Part shown: positions 28,468-36,622 of the stretch, one piece after another
Layout of the letters: each line of letters opens with the position of its first letter
Numbering within the stretch: the stretch's first letter is position 1
Source of the DNA: Marinomonas lutimaris
GTDB taxonomy: Bacteria > Pseudomonadota > Gammaproteobacteria > Pseudomonadales > Marinomonadaceae
Length of the DNA stretch: 45,051 nt
Direction of reading: 5' to 3'
NCBI RefSeq assembly: GCF_019426345.1
Contig: NZ_JAHLLW010000011.1
Location: 93,725-138,775 of the forward strand
Position numbers and translations under genes: made by a program
Notes under the pieces: model-generated
Told to the model about the DNA's origin: nothing
Databases searched by the model: none
The model's input: only the letters and a program-made list of their open reading frames with translations

Positions 28468-30699
28468 ATGTCAGAGGCGCTTCTTACTCCTTATCCTTTC
28501 ATCAAAGTCGCTTTACCTGTGCCAATGCGCATACTGTTTGACTACAAAGTCCCCAAAGCGATTGCCCTAAGACACGAGCTAAAACCTGGCATGCGTGTCA
28601 AAGTTCCTTTTGGTAAAAGCAGTCGTCTTGGTGTTATTGTCGCACTTAGCGACACCAGTGATTGGGACCCTGAACAAGTCAAACCTCTGACATCGATGCA
28701 CGACCAAAGCCCAGTCATTACCGAAGAGCTGATGGCATTATGCGAATGGGCCGCGCGTTACTACCATCATCCGATTGGTGATGTTATTTTTCACGCGTTG
28801 CCAGTCTTACTTCGCAAAGGAGAAAACGCTGAATTCCGCACAGAAAACTGGTGGCTTACCACGCCAGAAGGGCAAACACTACCTCTTGAACAACTCAGTA
28901 GAGCACCACGCCAACAAGACTTTTTAAAAGCCGTACAACAGCACCCCAATGGCTTAAGCCAACATGCTGCATCAGTTTTAGACCTTGCCCCTGCCGCCGG
29001 AAAAAGTCTAGAAGAGAAAGGTTTGCTGCGCCGAGAGCCTCGCTCTTTTAATAAAGGGGGAGAAAAGCACGCACATCAGACTCAAGTCCCACCGACACTT
29101 AACCCTGAACAAATGCGCGCAACAGAACATTTATTAGATTACCGTCATCAATTTAACGTTGCGTTATTGGACGGTGTGACAGGCAGCGGTAAAACGGAAG
29201 TGTTTCTTCGAGTCATGGAACGCTTGATCGAGGAAGGAAAGCAAATTCTTGTCATGGTGCCAGAGATTGGCCTGACACCACAAACCCTGAAACGCTTTGA
29301 AATTCGCTTCAATACCGACATTGTCCTAATGCATTCTAATATGAGTGATCGAGAACGTTTGGATGCTTGGTTATTAGCGGCAAGCGGCCATGCCAAAATT
29401 ATTATCGGCACAAGATCTGCGGCTTTTATCCCAGCCCCCAACCTTGGCATGATTGTCATTGATGAAGAACATGACACCTCTTACAAGCAACATGAAGGCT
29501 TTCGATATCATGCTCGCGATCTTGCCGTTAAACGCGCCCAAGCACTAAATATTCCGGTGCTACTTGCCTCGGCTACACCGTCTTATGAGAGCCTAACCAA
29601 CGCCCTGCAAAAGCGCTTTGCTTGGCTCAAACTTCGTCAACGAGCAGGCAATGCCCATATCCCAGAAATGGAAAGAGTGGACCTGAGAGGCAAGACTCTC
29701 ATTCATGGTTTTAGCGAACATGCTCTTGCCAGTATGAAACTGTGTTTAGAACGCAAAGAGCAAGTCTTGGTGTTCCTAAACCGCCGCGGCTACGCGCCAA
29801 CCTTAATGTGTCACCAATGTGGCTGGATTGCCGCTTGTGATCATTGCGACGTTAACCTAACCGTACACAAACGTGCTAACAAACTACACTGCCACCATTG
29901 CGACACACAAAAAGCATTGATTCATACTTGCCCTGAATGTCAGTCTGAAGAGTTATTTACCGTCGGCGAAGGTACCGAGCAAATTGAAACTCAGCTCAGC
30001 ACACTTTTTAAAGAAGTACCGATTTTACGTATTGACCGTGACAGCACTCAGCGTAAAGCAGCCATGGCAAAGCTCACCCAAAAAATCCATGAGCATGACC
30101 AAGCCATTCTTATCGGTACGCAAATGCTTGCGAAAGGTCACCATTTCCCTAACGTCACACTCGTCATCATCATGGATGCTGACGCAGGTCTGTTTTCTTC
30201 AGACTTTCGTGGTATGGAGCGCACCGCTCAGCTCATCATCCAAGTCGCAGGTCGCGCAGGTCGCGCCAAAAAGCCTGGACACGTTTTGCTACAGACATAT
30301 CACCCAGATCATGCGGCTATTGAATGTTTATGCAATCTCGGTTACGAACACTTTGCTATTGATGGCTTGTCGGAGCGTAAATCGCTCTCACTTCCCCCCT
30401 TTTATCACCAAGTTATCATTCGCGCCGAATCAGGCAATGAACAAGAAGCCATGCAGCTTTTAGCCGCTATGAGAAACGACCTTGAACCCCACTTTGCCAA
30501 GGACGTTTATTTGGTTGGCCCTTATGCTGCCATCATTGTTCGCAAAGCGGGACAGCACCGCGCTCTGATTTCGATCAAAGCCGCGCAGCGTGCGCCTTTA
30601 CATCAGGCGACGCAAATGATGACCGAATGGTTAGAGCAATCTACAAAACAACATAGAATTCGTTTCGCAATTGATGTAGATCCACTGGAAACTTACTGA
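28468..30699 (+). CDS. priA: Primosomal protein N' (replication restart helicase)
   Basis: This is the PriA 3'-5' DNA helicase that restarts stalled replication forks, 743 residues. The N-terminal 3'-primer-binding domain is followed by the helicase core with Walker A VTGSGKTEV near residue 235 and the DEEH box near 332. The zinc-binding cysteines occur in pairs (CHQCGW, CDHC, CHHCD, CPEC, about 450-492). Helicase motifs V and VI (GTQMLAKGHHF, QVAGRAGRAKKPG) follow. The length is standard. It is divergent from rpmE; the FtsN-like gene follows after 76 bases, where Pseudomonas has argS. Confidence 0.98.
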   Translation: MSEALLTPYPFIKVALPVPMRILFDYKVPKAIALRHELKPGMRVKVPFGKSSRLGVIVALSDTSDWDPEQVKPLTSMHDQSPVITEELMALCEWAARYYHHPIGDVIFHALPVLLRKGENAEFRTENWWLTTPEGQTLPLEQLSRAPRQQDFLKAVQQHPNGLSQHAASVLDLAPAAGKSLEEKGLLRREPRSFNKGGEKHAHQTQVPPTLNPEQMRATEHLLDYRHQFNVALLDGVTGSGKTEVFLRVMERLIEEGKQILVMVPEIGLTPQTLKRFEIRFNTDIVLMHSNMSDRERLDAWLLAASGHAKIIIGTRSAAFIPAPNLGMIVIDEEHDTSYKQHEGFRYHARDLAVKRAQALNIPVLLASATPSYESLTNALQKRFAWLKLRQRAGNAHIPEMERVDLRGKTLIHGFSEHALASMKLCLERKEQVLVFLNRRGYAPTLMCHQCGWIAACDHCDVNLTVHKRANKLHCHHCDTQKALIHTCPECQSEELFTVGEGTEQIETQLSTLFKEVPILRIDRDSTQRKAAMAKLTQKIHEHDQAILIGTQMLAKGHHFPNVTLVIIMDADAGLFSSDFRGMERTAQLIIQVAGRAGRAKKPGHVLLQTYHPDHAAIECLCNLGYEHFAIDGLSERKSLSLPPFYHQVIIRAESGNEQEAMQLLAAMRNDLEPHFAKDVYLVGPYAAIIVRKAGQHRALISIKAAQRAPLHQATQMMTEWLEQSTKQHRIRFAIDVDPLETY

Positions 30700-30775
30700 T
30701 CTTGCACGCATAATGTGCGCAACTCTCACTCTGTTTATTTATTTACGCTAAAGCTAAAAGCAAAAAGCCCAAATT

Positions 30776-31393
30776 ATGTTTAATCCTGTTCAAATTGCAG
30801 CAAAAGGAAGTCGCCCAAAAAAAGGCGCAACACGTCGCACTCCGCCGCCGCCAAAACGAAAAACCGCCTGGTGGTTATGGCTTCTGGTCCCCGCAATCCT
30901 CGTGGCTTTTATTTACGGGTTAACGCAACTGAACCAAGTTGCCCCCAAACCAAAGCCGATAGTAATAGAAAAACCTAAGGCCGTAGCACCTAAACCAACA
31001 GCTGCCCCCGTAAAAGAGAAAGCGCCAATCCCCGTGCCAGCGGCACCGAAAAAAGACACTTTTGAATTTTATCAAATACTGCAGAATAGCGAAGTAGATA
31101 CCAGTCACGTTGATGCCTATCAGTCTACACCTCGTGGCGAGCAAGATTTTTATTACATGCTGCAAGCAGCTTCCTTCCGTAATCCAGAAGATGCTGACCG
31201 CATGCGCGCAAAGCTGATTCTTTCTGGAATGGTAGAAACGAGTATTCGCAAAACGACCGGTCAAGGCGAACAACCTTGGTATCGTGTTGTACTTGGCCCT
31301 TATGAATCACGCTCTAAAATGAACCGTGCAGAAGATAAGCTCGTTTCTATGGATATTGCGTCCTACTCTTATAAAGTCAAAAAAGAGCAATAA
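30776..31393 (+). CDS. ftsN: FtsN-like SPOR-domain cell-division protein
   Basis: This 205-residue bitopic protein has a basic, proline-rich cytoplasmic start (PPPPKRK) and one transmembrane helix at about 32-48. A Pro/Lys/Ala-rich periplasmic linker and a C-terminal SPOR domain (about 125-200, YYMLQAASFRNPEDADRMRA and WYRVVLGPYESRSK) follow. The layout matches FtsN, which triggers septal peptidoglycan synthesis. The position next to priA and hslVU fits the FtsN-like gene of Pseudomonas (PA5052). The essential FtsN N-terminal motif cannot be identified with certainty, so a generic SPOR protein is the alternative. Confidence 0.8.
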   Translation: MFNPVQIAAKGSRPKKGATRRTPPPPKRKTAWWLWLLVPAILVAFIYGLTQLNQVAPKPKPIVIEKPKAVAPKPTAAPVKEKAPIPVPAAPKKDTFEFYQILQNSEVDTSHVDAYQSTPRGEQDFYYMLQAASFRNPEDADRMRAKLILSGMVETSIRKTTGQGEQPWYRVVLGPYESRSKMNRAEDKLVSMDIASYSYKVKKEQ

Positions 31394-31415
31394 CCCTCCT
31401 TTACCATCTCGTATA

Positions 31416-31455
31416 GATTGCATACGGAAAGTGAAAGCTGACTCTGTATGCAATC
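31416..31455. repeat. 10-bp inverted repeat before hslV
   Basis: GATTGCATAC (31416-31425) is inverted as GTATGCAATC (31446-31455) around a 20-base loop. It ends 5 bases before the sigma-32 -35 box. No U-tract follows, so it may be an operator or a weak terminator of the ftsN transcript. Confidence 0.45.
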
Positions 31456-31459
31456 CTTG

Positions 31460-31487
31460 CTTGAAATCCTCCGGCTTGCCCCCATTT
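31460..31487 (+). promoter_or_regulatory. Heat-shock (sigma-32) promoter of hslVU
   Basis: CTTGAAA (31460-31466) and CCCCATTT (31480-31487) with a 13-base spacer match the sigma-32 consensus CTTGAAA...CCCCATnT at every defined base. Transcription would begin near 31494, 20 bases before hslV; a GGAG ribosome site lies at 31504. Confidence 0.88.
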
Positions 31488-31513
31488 CGTTAGAATCGAA
31501 ACTGGAGTAGACC

Positions 31514-32065
31514 ATGACAACGATTCTTACTGTACGCAAAGGCAATCAAGTCGTCGTAGGCGGCGATGGACAAGTATCTTTAGGCAACACTGTGATGAAA
31601 GGCAACGCTCGTAAAGTGCGTCGTCTATACCGTGGTGAAGTGATTGCTGGCTTCGCTGGCGGTACAGCGGATGCTTTCACCTTATTCGAACGCTTCGAAG
31701 GTCAGCTAGAAAAACACCAAGGCCATCTTGTGCGTGCTGCGGTAGATCTTGCTAAAGACTGGCGTTCAGACCGAGCATTGCGCAAACTAGAAGCCATGCT
31801 TATTGTCGCCAACAAAGAAAGCACCCTAATCATTACCGGCACTGGCGATGTGGTCGAACCACAACACGGCGCATTAGCCATTGGCTCGGGCGGCAACTTC
31901 GCAGAAGCAGCGGCTCGCGCCTTGATTGACAACACTGACTTATCAGCCAAAGAAATCGTTGAGAAAAGCCTCAACATCGCTGCTGATATTTGCGTGTTCA
32001 CTAATCACAGCTTAACTATCGAAGAAATCACTATAGATGCACAGCTTGAAGATAAGTCTAAGTAA
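31514..32065 (+). CDS. hslV: ATP-dependent protease peptidase subunit HslV
   Basis: This is the proteolytic subunit of the HslUV (ClpQY) complex, a bacterial relative of the proteasome beta subunit. It has 183 residues and starts MTT, so removal of Met exposes the catalytic N-terminal threonine. The motifs [28 protein letters not shown] and [18 protein letters not shown] are standard. Dodecamers of HslV degrade unfolded proteins fed by HslU. The sigma-32 promoter just upstream predicts heat induction together with hslU, 73 bases downstream. Confidence 0.98.
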   Translation: MTTILTVRKGNQVVVGGDGQVSLGNTVMKGNARKVRRLYRGEVIAGFAGGTADAFTLFERFEGQLEKHQGHLVRAAVDLAKDWRSDRALRKLEAMLIVANKESTLIITGTGDVVEPQHGALAIGSGGNFAEAAARALIDNTDLSAKEIVEKSLNIAADICVFTNHSLTIEEITIDAQLEDKSK

Positions 32066-32138
32066 CATTCTATCAACATAGAAAAGCAGACTTTAAAGCA
32101 ACGCAACCATCATTCAAGAACATAGAAGAGAATTGATA

Positions 32139-33461
32139 ATGAGCAGCATGACCCCAAGAGAGACGGTTAACGCCTTAGACAACCACATTATTGGTCAGCA
32201 AAAAGCAAAGCGTGCGGTCGCCATCGCGCTGCGTAACCGCTGGCGTCGTATGCAACTTCCTGAAGAAATGCGTGCGGAAGTCACCCCTAAAAACATTTTG
32301 ATGATAGGGCCAACCGGTGTTGGTAAAACCGAAATCGCGCGTCGTTTGGCTAAGCTTTCTAACGCACCTTTCATCAAAATCGAAGCAACTAAATTCACCG
32401 AAGTGGGCTATGTTGGTCGCGATGTTGAGTCAATAATCCGCGATCTAGTCGAGATGGCGATCAAGATGCTTCGCGAACAAGAAACTGCGAAACTGCGTCA
32501 CAAAGCCGAAGATGCTGCGGAAGACCGCATTCTAGATGTGCTATTACCACCAGCTCGTGGTGGTGATCCAGAACTAGAAGACAACAGCACACGTCAGACT
32601 TTCCGTAAGAAATTACGCGAAGGTCAATTGGATGACAAAGAAATCGACATCGACGTTGCCGATTCACCAATGGGCGTGGAAATCATGACACCACCTGGCA
32701 TGGAAGAAATGACTAGCCAGCTGCAAAACATGTTTTCTAGTTTTGGTTCACAAAAAACCAAAAAGCGTAAATTGAAAGTCAAAGAAGCATTGCGCCAAGT
32801 TCGTGACGAAGAAGCTGCTAAACTGGTCAATGAAGAAGAACTAAAAGCGCGTGCGGTTGAAGCCGTTGAGCAAAACGGTATCGTCTTCTTAGATGAAATC
32901 GATAAAGTCGCAAAAAGCTCTGAACGCTCTGGCGGCGAAGTCTCCCGCGAAGGCGTGCAGCGTGATCTATTGCCTTTGGTCGAAGGTTGCACGGTTAGCA
33001 CAAAATACGGCATGATCAAAACCGATCACATCCTATTTATTGCGTCTGGTGCGTTCCACTTGTCTAAACCATCGGATTTAATTCCTGAGCTACAAGGTCG
33101 CTTGCCAATTCGCGTTGAACTAGATGCGCTAACCGTAGACGACTTCAAACGTATCTTGGTTGAGCCAAGTATGTCGTTAACTAAGCAATATGTTGCTCTC
33201 GCTAAAACAGAGCACATCAACTTAAACTTCACTGAAGAAGGCATCCATCGTATCGCAGAGATCGCTTTCCAAGTGAACGAACGCACAGAAAACATCGGTG
33301 CTCGTCGATTGCACACGGTACTTGAACGTCTACTTGAGGAAGTGTCCTATTCCGCTAGCGACATGCCGAATGACCAAACGGTCGACATTACCGCCGCATA
33401 CGTTGATGAACAGCTTGGCGAAATCGCTGAAAACGAAGACCTAAGCCAATACATTCTGTAA
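32139..33461 (+). CDS. hslU: HslUV protease ATPase subunit HslU
   Basis: This is the AAA+ unfoldase of HslUV, 440 residues from ATG 32139 ([10 protein letters not shown]). Walker A is at about 57-64 (GPTGVGKT), the pore motif GYVGRDVES near 90, and Walker B FLDEIDKV near 255. The I-domain lies between about 110 and 240, and the conserved C-terminal SQYIL tail that activates HslV is intact. The open frame reaches a TTG at 32133, but the ATG has a GAAGAG ribosome site and gives the usual family start. It is in an operon with hslV. Confidence 0.98.
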   Translation: MSSMTPRETVNALDNHIIGQQKAKRAVAIALRNRWRRMQLPEEMRAEVTPKNILMIGPTGVGKTEIARRLAKLSNAPFIKIEATKFTEVGYVGRDVESIIRDLVEMAIKMLREQETAKLRHKAEDAAEDRILDVLLPPARGGDPELEDNSTRQTFRKKLREGQLDDKEIDIDVADSPMGVEIMTPPGMEEMTSQLQNMFSSFGSQKTKKRKLKVKEALRQVRDEEAAKLVNEEELKARAVEAVEQNGIVFLDEIDKVAKSSERSGGEVSREGVQRDLLPLVEGCTVSTKYGMIKTDHILFIASGAFHLSKPSDLIPELQGRLPIRVELDALTVDDFKRILVEPSMSLTKQYVALAKTEHINLNFTEEGIHRIAEIAFQVNERTENIGARRLHTVLERLLEEVSYSASDMPNDQTVDITAAYVDEQLGEIAENEDLSQYIL

Positions 33462-33487
33462 TTGACTCATACTTCTACAAGAAAAGC

Positions 33488-33522
33488 GTTTCTTTAGAAA
33501 CAGCCCCTTCATTGAAGGGGCT
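33488..33522 (+). terminator. Tandem hairpins after hslU (weak terminator)
   Basis: GTTTC/GAAAC (33488-33501) is followed at once by AGCCCCTT/AAGGGGCT (33502-33522, closable to 9 bp). The bases after the second stem are TCCATAGG, so the U-tract is poor. It may protect or partly end the hslVU mRNA before the DUF971 gene. Confidence 0.5.
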
Positions 33523-33541
33523 TCCATAGGATACTGAGATC

Positions 33542-33925
33542 ATGACAACGCCTACGCCAACGACTATCAATTATCACAAGCAATCCCGTGAATTGGCACT
33601 CACTTTCGCCGATGGCCAAAGTTTTCGACTTAGCGCTGAGTTCTTACGCGTCCACTCGCCTTCTGCCGAAGTACGCGGTCACGGTATGCAAATGCCAATT
33701 CTGCAATACGGCAAAAAACACGTTGGCATAAACAATATAGAAGGTGCGGGCAATTATGCGCTGAAAATTTCCTTCGACGATGGTCACGACACTGGCCTCT
33801 ATACTTGGGAATATCTCTACAATATTGGCAAAAATCACGACGAACTCTGGCAAATGTACCTAGATCGCCTTGAAAAAGAAGGCCAGACGCGTGACACTTC
33901 GGTAATTCAAATTCACCAAGTTTAG
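33542..33925 (+). CDS. DUF971 family protein (gamma-butyrobetaine hydroxylase-like N-terminal domain)
   Basis: This 127-residue protein has the DUF971 fold. The features LALTFADGQSFRLSAEFLRVHSPSAEVRGHG and FDDGHDTGLYTWEYLY are those of stand-alone DUF971 proteins, which also occur next to hslU in Pseudomonas (PA5055). The same domain forms the N-terminus of eukaryotic gamma-butyrobetaine hydroxylase and is linked to Fe-S protein assembly in other contexts. No hydroxylase domain is attached here. Its job is not established. It lies between hslU and ubiJ on the same strand with short gaps. Confidence 0.88.
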   Translation: MTTPTPTTINYHKQSRELALTFADGQSFRLSAEFLRVHSPSAEVRGHGMQMPILQYGKKHVGINNIEGAGNYALKISFDDGHDTGLYTWEYLYNIGKNHDELWQMYLDRLEKEGQTRDTSVIQIHQV

Positions 33926-33963
33926 TTTTAATCGCATTCACACCATCATCGGGAAGATTTTTT

Positions 33964-34584
33964 ATGGGCTCAATCAGTTTATCGGCACTCAGCGCCATTG
34001 AAAATGCGATCAACCTCGCCCTTAAACAAGACACACCTTCCCAAGACCGCCTAAGCAAATTAGCAGGGCAACAAGTTTTTCTTTATGTGGAAGACTTCGC
34101 CTTTATTTTGCAGATCCATATTCTCGAACAAGGTGTGATGCTTAATCGCCCTGAAAGTCTAGATGAGATCGAACTAGATCCTCGATTGGACACACTTGTT
34201 CAAGGGCCGAGCGCGGCGTACCGAAAATTGCTAGATGGCGATGGTTTCTTTGACGGTGACCTACGCATTCAAGGCAATGCTCAAGCCTTAATGACACTGC
34301 ATAAAGTGATGGAGAACTTTGAATTCGATTGGGAAGGATTACTTGCTGATCATATTGGCGATTTATCCGCAGCCGCCTTGGCTCGACTACTTCGCGCCCA
34401 ATGGTCTTGGAGCAAAGAATTCGCTACCAACGCCAGAATGCAGATGGTTCATCACCTACAAACTGACAGTCAGCTACTGCCAAGCAAAATCGAATTCGAC
34501 AACTTCGTCGATGAAATGGAACGCTTCAGTACCTTGATTGATCGTGCTGAAGCTAAGCTGAGGATTCTAGAGAAGAAAGCCTAA
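33964..34584 (+). CDS. ubiJ: Ubiquinone biosynthesis accessory factor UbiJ
   Basis: This 206-residue protein has a SCP2-like lipid-binding domain (about 15-115, with GDLRIQGNAQALMTLHKVM) and a C-terminal helical region (FDWEGLLADHIGDLSAAALARLLR, then a coiled coil ending RAEAKLRILEKKA). This is the pattern of UbiJ, which with UbiK assembles the soluble complex for the hydroxylation and methylation steps of ubiquinone synthesis. A GGGAAG ribosome site precedes the ATG. In most gammaproteobacteria ubiJ lies between ubiE and ubiB; here it follows DUF971 and neither partner is nearby. Confidence in the family is good but not absolute. Confidence 0.82.
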   Translation: MGSISLSALSAIENAINLALKQDTPSQDRLSKLAGQQVFLYVEDFAFILQIHILEQGVMLNRPESLDEIELDPRLDTLVQGPSAAYRKLLDGDGFFDGDLRIQGNAQALMTLHKVMENFEFDWEGLLADHIGDLSAAALARLLRAQWSWSKEFATNARMQMVHHLQTDSQLLPSKIEFDNFVDEMERFSTLIDRAEAKLRILEKKA

Positions 34585-34590
34585 GAGTCC

Positions 34591-34615
34591 TTGAGAAAAT
34601 CGCTTTTCTTCTCAA
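34591..34615. terminator. Weak convergent hairpin between ubiJ and the EamA gene
   Basis: TTGAGAA (34591-34597) can pair with TTCTCAA (34609-34615); GAAAA/TTTTC inside the loop is an alternative. It overlaps the stop of the EamA gene. There is no strong G/C stem, so it is a low-confidence terminator. Confidence 0.3.
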
Positions 34616-35481
34616 TTATCACTGGTTTTTGCCCGACTGAAATACACACCAACAATCGTTATCACAAAGCCGATAATTTGAATGCTTGTCATTGATTCAT
34701 TGAATAAGAAATAACTTTCTACCGCTGCTAACGGTGGGGCTAACAGCAACATAGTGGAAACTTGTGAGGCTCGAACTTTTCTTAATAACCACACCATTAA
34801 GAAAACACCGCCGCCAGATAACACAAGCACGCCCCAGATAACGAGTAAGAAAGATTCCAGCTGAACTGCAAATAAGGTTTCACCCAGCAACAGCATAAAG
34901 CCAATGGAGACGACGCTCGCCGCAAGGTTTTGTATCGCCATAGAACTAAAAATATCAGATGATGATATCGACATTTTTTGGTAGGTGACACCAAGTGACA
35001 AGGCAAATATCGCTGTGCAAGCCAAGGTAAACGTCAGCAAAGTGACGCCTCCGTGACTCATATCTAACTCTAGTGCTGGACTGATTACTAACACGAGCCC
35101 TACGATACCAACCAACATGCCAATGACGCCTTTAAAGGACGTTTTTTCCTTGATCAACAAGAAGGCAAGTAAGGTCACCAATGCTGGCTGTAATGCGCCG
35201 ATTAAGGCCATAACGCCAGCGGGTAAGCCTTTGGCGATGGCCACATAGGCAAAGCCAAGGTAGAAACCATTCATCAACATACCAGCAATGATGTGCTTGG
35301 GTAACTCTTTCAATGAAGGAAAGCGTCGACGCTGCCACAAGGCAATGGCAAGAAACAGCAAACCTGCCAAAACAAAACGAATACTCAAAAAGACGTTAGG
35401 ATCAATCAGACCCACGATGAGTTTGCCCGTGATAAAACCTGTTGACCAAATCAGCACTAAGAGCACATATAAAAATGCCAT
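34612..35481 (-). CDS. EamA/DMT-family transporter
   Basis: This 289-residue inner-membrane protein has about ten hydrophobic helices and two EamA repeats (first about 5-135, second about 150-285). WSTGFITGKL near the N-terminus, GLPAGVMALIGALQPALVTLLA in the first repeat and LLAPPLAAVESYFLFNE in the second are typical of drug/metabolite exporters of the RhaT/YdcZ/EamA kind. Such proteins usually export amino acids or other metabolites, but the substrate cannot be told. The asparaginase gene lies 23 bases upstream on the same strand, so the two are probably co-transcribed. Confidence 0.85.
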   Translation of the reverse strand: MAFLYVLLVLIWSTGFITGKLIVGLIDPNVFLSIRFVLAGLLFLAIALWQRRRFPSLKELPKHIIAGMLMNGFYLGFAYVAIAKGLPAGVMALIGALQPALVTLLAFLLIKEKTSFKGVIGMLVGIVGLVLVISPALELDMSHGGVTLLTFTLACTAIFALSLGVTYQKMSISSSDIFSSMAIQNLAASVVSIGFMLLLGETLFAVQLESFLLVIWGVLVLSGGGVFLMVWLLRKVRASQVSTMLLLAPPLAAVESYFLFNESMTSIQIIGFVITIVGVYFSRAKTSDN

Positions 35482-35504
35482 GTAAATTCCCTTTTAGCTT
35501 TCCA

Positions 35505-36488
35505 TTAGGAAAAGTGTTTTTTAATTTTTTCGCTCGAAAGACCTAAACCGATCAAGAAGCTCAATTTCACAAACGCGGCTTCGTAAGTCATATCTGTTCC
35601 TGACACCACGCCCGCTTTCACCAAAGCCGAACCCGCCGCATAAGCGCCCGCGGCGATGCTTCCAGCGCCACATTGGCTCACATTAACAATAACAACACCG
35701 CGGTCTGTCGCAGCTTTTAATAGCGCTAAAAGAGCAGGATCTTTATCGGGGGCATTGCCTGCGCCATAGCTTAACAACACAGCACCTTTTACATTCTCAC
35801 TCAACAAGCCTTGCCAGTGAGCGACCTGCACACCTGGGAAAACAGGCAGAATAGTCACTGCGCCTTCGTTCATCTCAGGAATCTGAATGGTCATTGGTTG
35901 CTTCACAACATCCGTAGAGCGCCAGCGCCAATCAATACCTAATACGCCTCGCTCTGGACAGTTTGGCGAGCTGAAAGCTTGCCAGTCACTGGTGTGAGCT
36001 TTATGAGCTCGGTCGCCTTCTATCAATCGCCCTGCGAAGAATAAAAACACGCCATTGCTATTCTTTTCACAGTTAAGTTCTTCACAAGCGGAGATGGCGC
36101 CCATGACATTTATCATCGCATCAGTACGCACCTTATACATGGGCACTTGCGAGCCAGTCACGATAATAGGTTTGTCACTGTGAGCAAACATAAAAGACAA
36201 CGCCGCTGAGGTATAAGCCATGGTGTCTGTACCATGCAAAACAATAAAAGCATCGAAGTCATGCCATTTGCTTTCAATATCACGAGCGATGGTTTGCCAG
36301 TCTTTTGGCGTAGCGTTAGAAGAGTCAATCAAAGTTGCATAACTTGCAATCGCAAAATCGTGGGCAAGCTCATCGGATTCGTTTAAATGTTGGGTAAGAT
36401 GATCAGCAAAGGCCGCATCGGGAATTAAGCCTTGATCCGAAGGCACCATACCAATAGTGCCGCCTGTGTAGGCAATATAAATTTTCAT
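35505..36488 (-). CDS. ansA: Type I (cytoplasmic) asparaginase
   Basis: This enzyme hydrolyses asparagine to aspartate and ammonia. It has 327 residues and no signal peptide, so it is of the cytoplasmic AnsA type. The two catalytic threonine motifs YTGGTIG (Thr8) and VLHGTDTMAY, about 85 residues apart, are intact. The C-terminal regulatory domain with GAGNAPDKDP and VSQCGAGSI is present. It precedes the EamA exporter gene with a 23-base gap. A glutaminase activity or an amidase side activity cannot be excluded by sequence alone. Confidence 0.93.
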   Translation of the reverse strand: MKIYIAYTGGTIGMVPSDQGLIPDAAFADHLTQHLNESDELAHDFAIASYATLIDSSNATPKDWQTIARDIESKWHDFDAFIVLHGTDTMAYTSAALSFMFAHSDKPIIVTGSQVPMYKVRTDAMINVMGAISACEELNCEKNSNGVFLFFAGRLIEGDRAHKAHTSDWQAFSSPNCPERGVLGIDWRWRSTDVVKQPMTIQIPEMNEGAVTILPVFPGVQVAHWQGLLSENVKGAVLLSYGAGNAPDKDPALLALLKAATDRGVVIVNVSQCGAGSIAAGAYAAGSALVKAGVVSGTDMTYEAAFVKLSFLIGLGLSSEKIKKHFS

Positions 36489-36555
36489 CTGCTGATTCTT
36501 CCTCTTTATTAATCCTATTTTACGTGCGGATTATGTCACTTAAGATTTAAAACAT

Positions 36556-36588
36556 AAAAGGCGCTAATCGAGCAGAAAAGCGCCTTTT
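36556..36588 (-). terminator. Intrinsic terminator of argS
   Basis: AAAAGGCGCT (36556-36565) pairs with AGCGCCTTTT (36579-36588). On the minus strand the stem is followed by ATGTTTTAAA, and the plus-strand side has TATTTTATT. It lies 35 bases after the argS stop. Confidence 0.8.
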
Positions 36589-36622
36589 ATTTTATTCATT
36601 AAAACAAACCGGTAGAGAGATT

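Noticed and set aside
30704..30726. Imperfect palindrome after priA (TTGCACGCATAATGTGCGCAA)
   Set aside because: Mismatches in the stem and no U-run; not enough for a terminator.
33630..34058. A 142-codon minus-strand frame opposite the DUF971 gene and the start of ubiJ
   Set aside because: It is antisense to two recognisable genes and has no family features.
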